Below are positions 60,408 to 64,000 of a DNA stretch of 64,000 nucleotides, one piece after another; the first letter of the stretch is position 1, and every line of letters starts with the position of its first letter. A program made the position numbers and the translations under genes. The DNA comes from Sinotaia quadrata (lineage: Eukaryota; Mollusca; Gastropoda; Architaenioglossa; Viviparidae), in the NCBI GenBank assembly GCA_028829895.1, contig CM054181.1, forward strand, positions 104,766,360 through 104,830,359. The letters run 5' to 3'. The notes under the pieces were generated by a model. That model searched no databases and was not told where the DNA came from. It saw only the letters and a program-made list of their open reading frames with translations.

Positions 60408-60759
60408 AAAGGGGAGGTTGCTTGGTCCACAATGCTGGAATCGTGCAGGTCATGGGTTGAATATTTGGTCACTAGGACCCAGTTGATATCGCCCTCTCCC
60501 TTAGTTGTGGGGCTTAGCGACCGATTTTTGTAGCGCATTGTTAGAAACAAACATCTGCACTATTTATGATATTAATAACATGGACAAAGAGAGATCACCC
60601 ACAAAGTAATGAACTAGACAACTGACGTGGGAGTCTGAAATTGATGAGCTATTTTTAGCAATCTAACAATGACAGATTTATTTCTTTGTGTGTTTATATA
60701 TATGTATTCATTGCATCGTTTATTTCTCTTCCTATAATAAAATTTTTATTAAATATAAT

Positions 60760-61020
60760 GCATACAGTCCAGTGTTCATTTAATAATTGCCCCAGAAGCG
60801 AAAACGGACATTGTAATCCGCCAGTTTCATCGGCTCTTGAACAGTGCTTCGAGCGAATGCCATCGGCACTTAATGCCACATCAAAGGGGGTTCAGTGCAA
60901 CGATACGTGTACAATTTGTAGGTCACTGTGCCAAAAAAGCGCGCTTCACACGTTTGCAATGTCTGGAGTGGTTCATCTGCAACAGTTGGATGTTTCTTTT
61001 TTGATCACGTTACAAGATGT
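60760..61020. other. Balanced-composition block of unknown origin
   Basis: Sharp change from AT-rich flanks to sequence such as ccagaagcgaaaacggacat. Frames are open on both strands (60686-61024 + and 60694-60879 -), the + frame being Cys-rich. The look is that of a short interspersed element or a decayed mobile element rather than a host exon. Not identified. Confidence 0.3.
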
Positions 61021-61029
61021 CTGAGTCAT

Positions 61030-62950
61030 TTACAAGAATGGTTTAAGATTGGCACAGTGACCCGAGTGTGATCCCAACCTAAAATGTAGACAATTACGGT
61101 TGAATGTTTCAGCTCCAGACACGAAATCTTAATTAAGCAAGTGTATCGCACTGCTAGTAAGAAGATCGAAACAGTCTGAGTGAATCGGGACTGAGGAATT
61201 GTGACGTATGCCGTACGTTATGATGTCTTGGAGTTCTGTAGTCAAACTTCAGTATACATTAATCCACCTACGAAAACAGTTTGTCGAGAGCCAAGTTTCC
61301 GACAACTCAACTTGTTTTCTTCCAAACGTGTGATATATCCGAGTCAATTAATATATAATGAGTAATGTTTACGATGTTTCTCCTTAAAATACTTTTATTA
61401 AGTAGTCATTTAGATGCTAGCTGCAGTGACACATAGCGAGCACAAAACCCCCACGTATTTCTTAATATTCATCTAAATCTCTGTAAATCATAAAGTTTGA
61501 CTGAGGGGAGAGTTGCTATCAGTCAATACTTCATTGCAAGCATGCAAACATATATCTTTATCTATGACTTATGATAGTAAAGCACATCTATTGTATTTAT
61601 AGCTCTGTACTGTATGTCTTTGTTAGTCGTACACTGCATTGTGAGGGAAGTTTTGAGATAAATCATATAAAAATGTGTGCCACAAATGTGACGTAATAAT
61701 TACAGTATGCTATAAGGGGGGTGACGTTATACGAATGCGTAATAGATAGTGTTTTAGTTACATCTATAAATACGCGTTTTATTCATAATCAACGCAACGT
61801 AACTACCACACGTTATCACAAATACATATACATACACAGACAGACATGCTTGACACCGTAATCAGTGTGACGGAATCCTGAGACCCTCACTGGTCTTACT
61901 GGCTGCCCCCCCCCCTTTTTTTTTTTACAGGTTCGATCCCCCAGTTTTCACTTGACTTTCAACAGCTACTTTGCAGCAAAGCCAGTCACAGATGTCCGAT
62001 TGATCCACTGACTCATGAGATGAACTGAAAGACTTCTGAACTTAAAAAATTGTTGTTGTTTTGTTGTTCATGTGGGGGGGGGGGGCGCTTCCGGCTTTCG
62101 CCGCTAGAAATGGCTACTCTTATTCCGATATATATATATAGTTTAAGATGAAAAGAGAAACATTCTTAAAAGCCGGGAGTTGAGTAGCGTCCGATGAAAT
62201 AATTTCATTTACCATTTTTTCCCCAGTCAAAAACATAAATCGTAATTTTTGTTTAATACATAAGCCATAGTAATAGTTCAGTGATGGCTAAATGAGGTCG
62301 CAAATAATTTTAGTAACTCGAAACACTCATTGACCTCTTAACACACAGACACACACATGTATTTGAAGACTGAAAAAAAATATACGTCTCTCTACAACAG
62401 TAAGAAAATGTGTAATGGCAACCAAAAACAAATTGTGTACCCGTGGACTGAAAACTAGTACTAAACTTTGAAACTGATCTCATTGAATTCGAGTGTACTC
62501 GAATACCTCTTAAGTTATGCGAAAGCCAACCTTTATTTTGATCAAGGCTGCACCCAAGAGCGTGATGCAGCAGCAACAACAAATGTGTTTACTTTTGACA
62601 TTATGTCAATATTATTATTTCGATAGAAACAAACCTACACTCCCTAGTCGGCGGCGTGGCTGGTGCGTAGATATGAACCCGACAACAACGCTAACAAAGG
62701 AGTGTTGCTCAGGCGTCTCCTTGCGCTAGGCAGCCAATCAAATTAGGATCTGCTATCCACGCGGCCTGTGCATGTTATCTGACTACATTTGTTTATGTTT
62801 TTGCAAATTATTCATTAATAAGAAATCAGTAGTAATACCAAATAATTTGGAGTAAAATGAATTGTAAATTAATAGTAAAAACTAGTTTTGATCAACTTTG
62901 TCTACTTATACCATATCGGTTTATTTTAAGAGGAACTATATTCAACCGAG
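61030..62950. other. Intergenic DNA upstream of the FRAT-like gene
   Basis: No gene recognised. Contains a C-run at 61905-61914 joined to T10, a G-run at about 62073-62083 and (TA)5 at 62130. 62,630-62,770 is GC-richer with CpGs but shows no coding signal. Confidence 0.4.
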
Positions 62951-62959
62951 TAAGAATTT

Positions 62960-63068
62960 ACCAGTTGAGTGGAGATAACCGCGCTTAGAACGTAAACACA
63001 AAATCATTCAGCAAGCTTCCCGCGGTTGCGCGTGTTACATTTTCCTCCTCACAATTGAAACGACGAAG
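62960..63068 (+). promoter_or_regulatory. Putative promoter-proximal region and 5' leader of the FRAT-like gene
   Basis: Local rise in GC and CpG (aagcttcccgcggttgcgcg at about 63013) just before the ATG, without an obvious TATA box. This fits a CpG-type start region. Exact transcription start not visible. Confidence 0.35.
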
Positions 63069-63581
63069 ATGCCGGTACTTCTTGGCGATTTTCGAACAAC
63101 TGATCTCAGAACAACTGAATTTCAGGTAGAAAAACTTGTCGAAGAAGTTCGAGAAAGACTTTGCTTAAAAAGTCGCGAGAAATTAAACACAGTTCGTCGA
63201 TCTCCTTACAGTCCAATTATGCCGTCTGGAAAGTTACGGCGAAATGGAGCTTCCTGTGTTTTGTGTTCAAAATGTCGAGCTCTTCACAGGACTTATTCTA
63301 GCGAGAAATACTGCTGCTGCATGGACTCTGCTTGTAAATGTATGAGTAAAAGCGAAACAGAAAATCCGAATCATCTTTTAAAGAAACTATTGGCCGAACA
63401 GCGCTTGATTCAAGAAGCTGTGAGACGGATTCAGACTTTTCATCATCAATATGGCGACTCGACTGCTAATGATTGTCTGGATCCGGATTGTCTTGAAACA
63501 TCATCATATAGTTCAGAAAGGGACTGTTCCTCCTTAGATTCCGTAAATTCAAGTGCTTTCTCCAGTACATCAGATTTGTGA
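63069..63581 (+). CDS. FRAT/GBP-like GSK-3-binding protein, intronless
   Basis: 170 residues, one exon, TGA at 63579. FRAT/GBP proteins bind glycogen synthase kinase 3 and keep it from the Axin complex, favouring Wnt/beta-catenin signalling. Residues 102-122 contain HLLKKLLAEQRLIQEAVRRI, closely matching the FRAT GSK-3-binding helix (LIKEAVRRL in vertebrates, from memory). Residues about 19-34 (QVEKLVEEVRERLCL) resemble the short conserved N-terminal FRAT block (DRLVAQIGETLQL). Vertebrate FRAT genes are also intronless but longer (about 230-280 residues). A Cys-rich middle (C63, C66, C69, C82-C84, C89, C91) and a Ser/Asp-rich tail are not FRAT features I know. Start chosen as the first ATG after a stop-bearing, GC-richer leader. 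Alternative: an unrelated small protein with a similar helix. Confidence 0.75.
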   Translation: MPVLLGDFRTTDLRTTEFQVEKLVEEVRERLCLKSREKLNTVRRSPYSPIMPSGKLRRNGASCVLCSKCRALHRTYSSEKYCCCMDSACKCMSKSETENPNHLLKKLLAEQRLIQEAVRRIQTFHHQYGDSTANDCLDPDCLETSSYSSERDCSSLDSVNSSAFSSTSDL

Positions 63582-64000
63582 AAAACAATGTGTTACACAT
63601 AATGAAAAAATTCCACTAGTTTTCCATTAAGGAAGCGAACATTTGCAAGATGTTGACAAAATGTGCGCGTTTCTTCGTAAGGCTTAATGATTTGGAATTG
63701 AGCCACCCAGCGCTGCATTGTGGAGTTGCTATCCTGCCTGTAATTCACCTTAATGATGAATTATACATTGGATCTTCAACTAATAATGTTCTTTGTGTTA
63801 AAGAGTTGTTTTATAACTGAGAGTGAAAATAGTGACATCTCTTCGCAACAGTTTTTGTATAGGCCCTAATCATGTCGCCTTTAATTTAGCGACGTGAAGG
63901 GCATGACCTGCGAGAGTGGATCAAATGAACACGTTTAAACATCTTTCAACTTCAGTAACTCGCCGCCATGCTTGTTGTAGATGTGCATTTATTTCAGTGT
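63582..64000. other. Downstream of the FRAT-like gene, probable 3' UTR
   Basis: No AATAAA was found in the remaining 420 bases, so the transcript may run past the window edge or use a variant signal. No other gene was recognised. Confidence 0.4.

Overview
This is eukaryotic nuclear DNA, AT-rich and repeat-laden. It is most likely from a marine invertebrate, and I favour a mollusc or another lophotrochozoan. The reasons are a metazoan-type, intron-rich fucokinase gene with GT-AG introns of about 0.1-3.3 kb, a FRAT/GBP-like gene, mariner and hAT relics, a Ty3/gypsy-type LTR element of Gmr1 type, and very many minisatellites. The species cannot be read from the sequence alone. No rRNA, tRNA, CRISPR array or bacterial operon was seen.

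Layout. (1) About 1.5-26.3 kb, + strand: 23 exons encoding the last ~955 residues of L-fucose kinase (FCSK/FUK). This is the enzyme that returns free L-fucose to the GDP-fucose pool. The first ~140 residues lie left of the window. The reading frame joins across all 22 introns without a break. The introns hold a mariner relic (8.4-9.7 kb), a small hAT-type MITE (12.0 kb), a dispersed repeat present twice (11.6 and 19.8 kb) and several tandem arrays. (2) 26.3-43 kb: 3' UTR, then mainly intergenic DNA. It contains a dead hAT transposase copy on the - strand (about 27.9-29.5 kb) and satellite-like arrays. (3) 43.1-49.6 kb: six or more unrelated minisatellite families almost end to end (34, 45/41, 54, 36, 31 and 23 bp units), plus a polypurine tract. 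(4) 49,712-58,183, - strand: a complete, apparently young LTR retrotransposon with ~1.73-kb LTRs that look almost identical and an ACACC target-site duplication. It has one intact 1471-codon Gag-Pol frame. The domain order is Gag, zinc knuckle, protease, INTEGRASE, reverse transcriptase, RNase H. Integrase therefore precedes RT although the domains are of Ty3/gypsy type, which is the Gmr1-like arrangement. (5) 58.2-63 kb: microsatellites, a 46-bp array and unassigned DNA. (6) 63,069-63,581, + strand: an intronless 170-residue gene with the GSK-3-binding helix typical of FRAT/GBP proteins, which act in Wnt signalling.

The two host genes have no evident functional link. The most interesting items are the intact integrase-first retrotransposon and the invertebrate FRAT-like gene. 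The large open frames in the 46.6-49.7 kb arrays come from repeat units that stay free of stop codons and should not be taken as genes.
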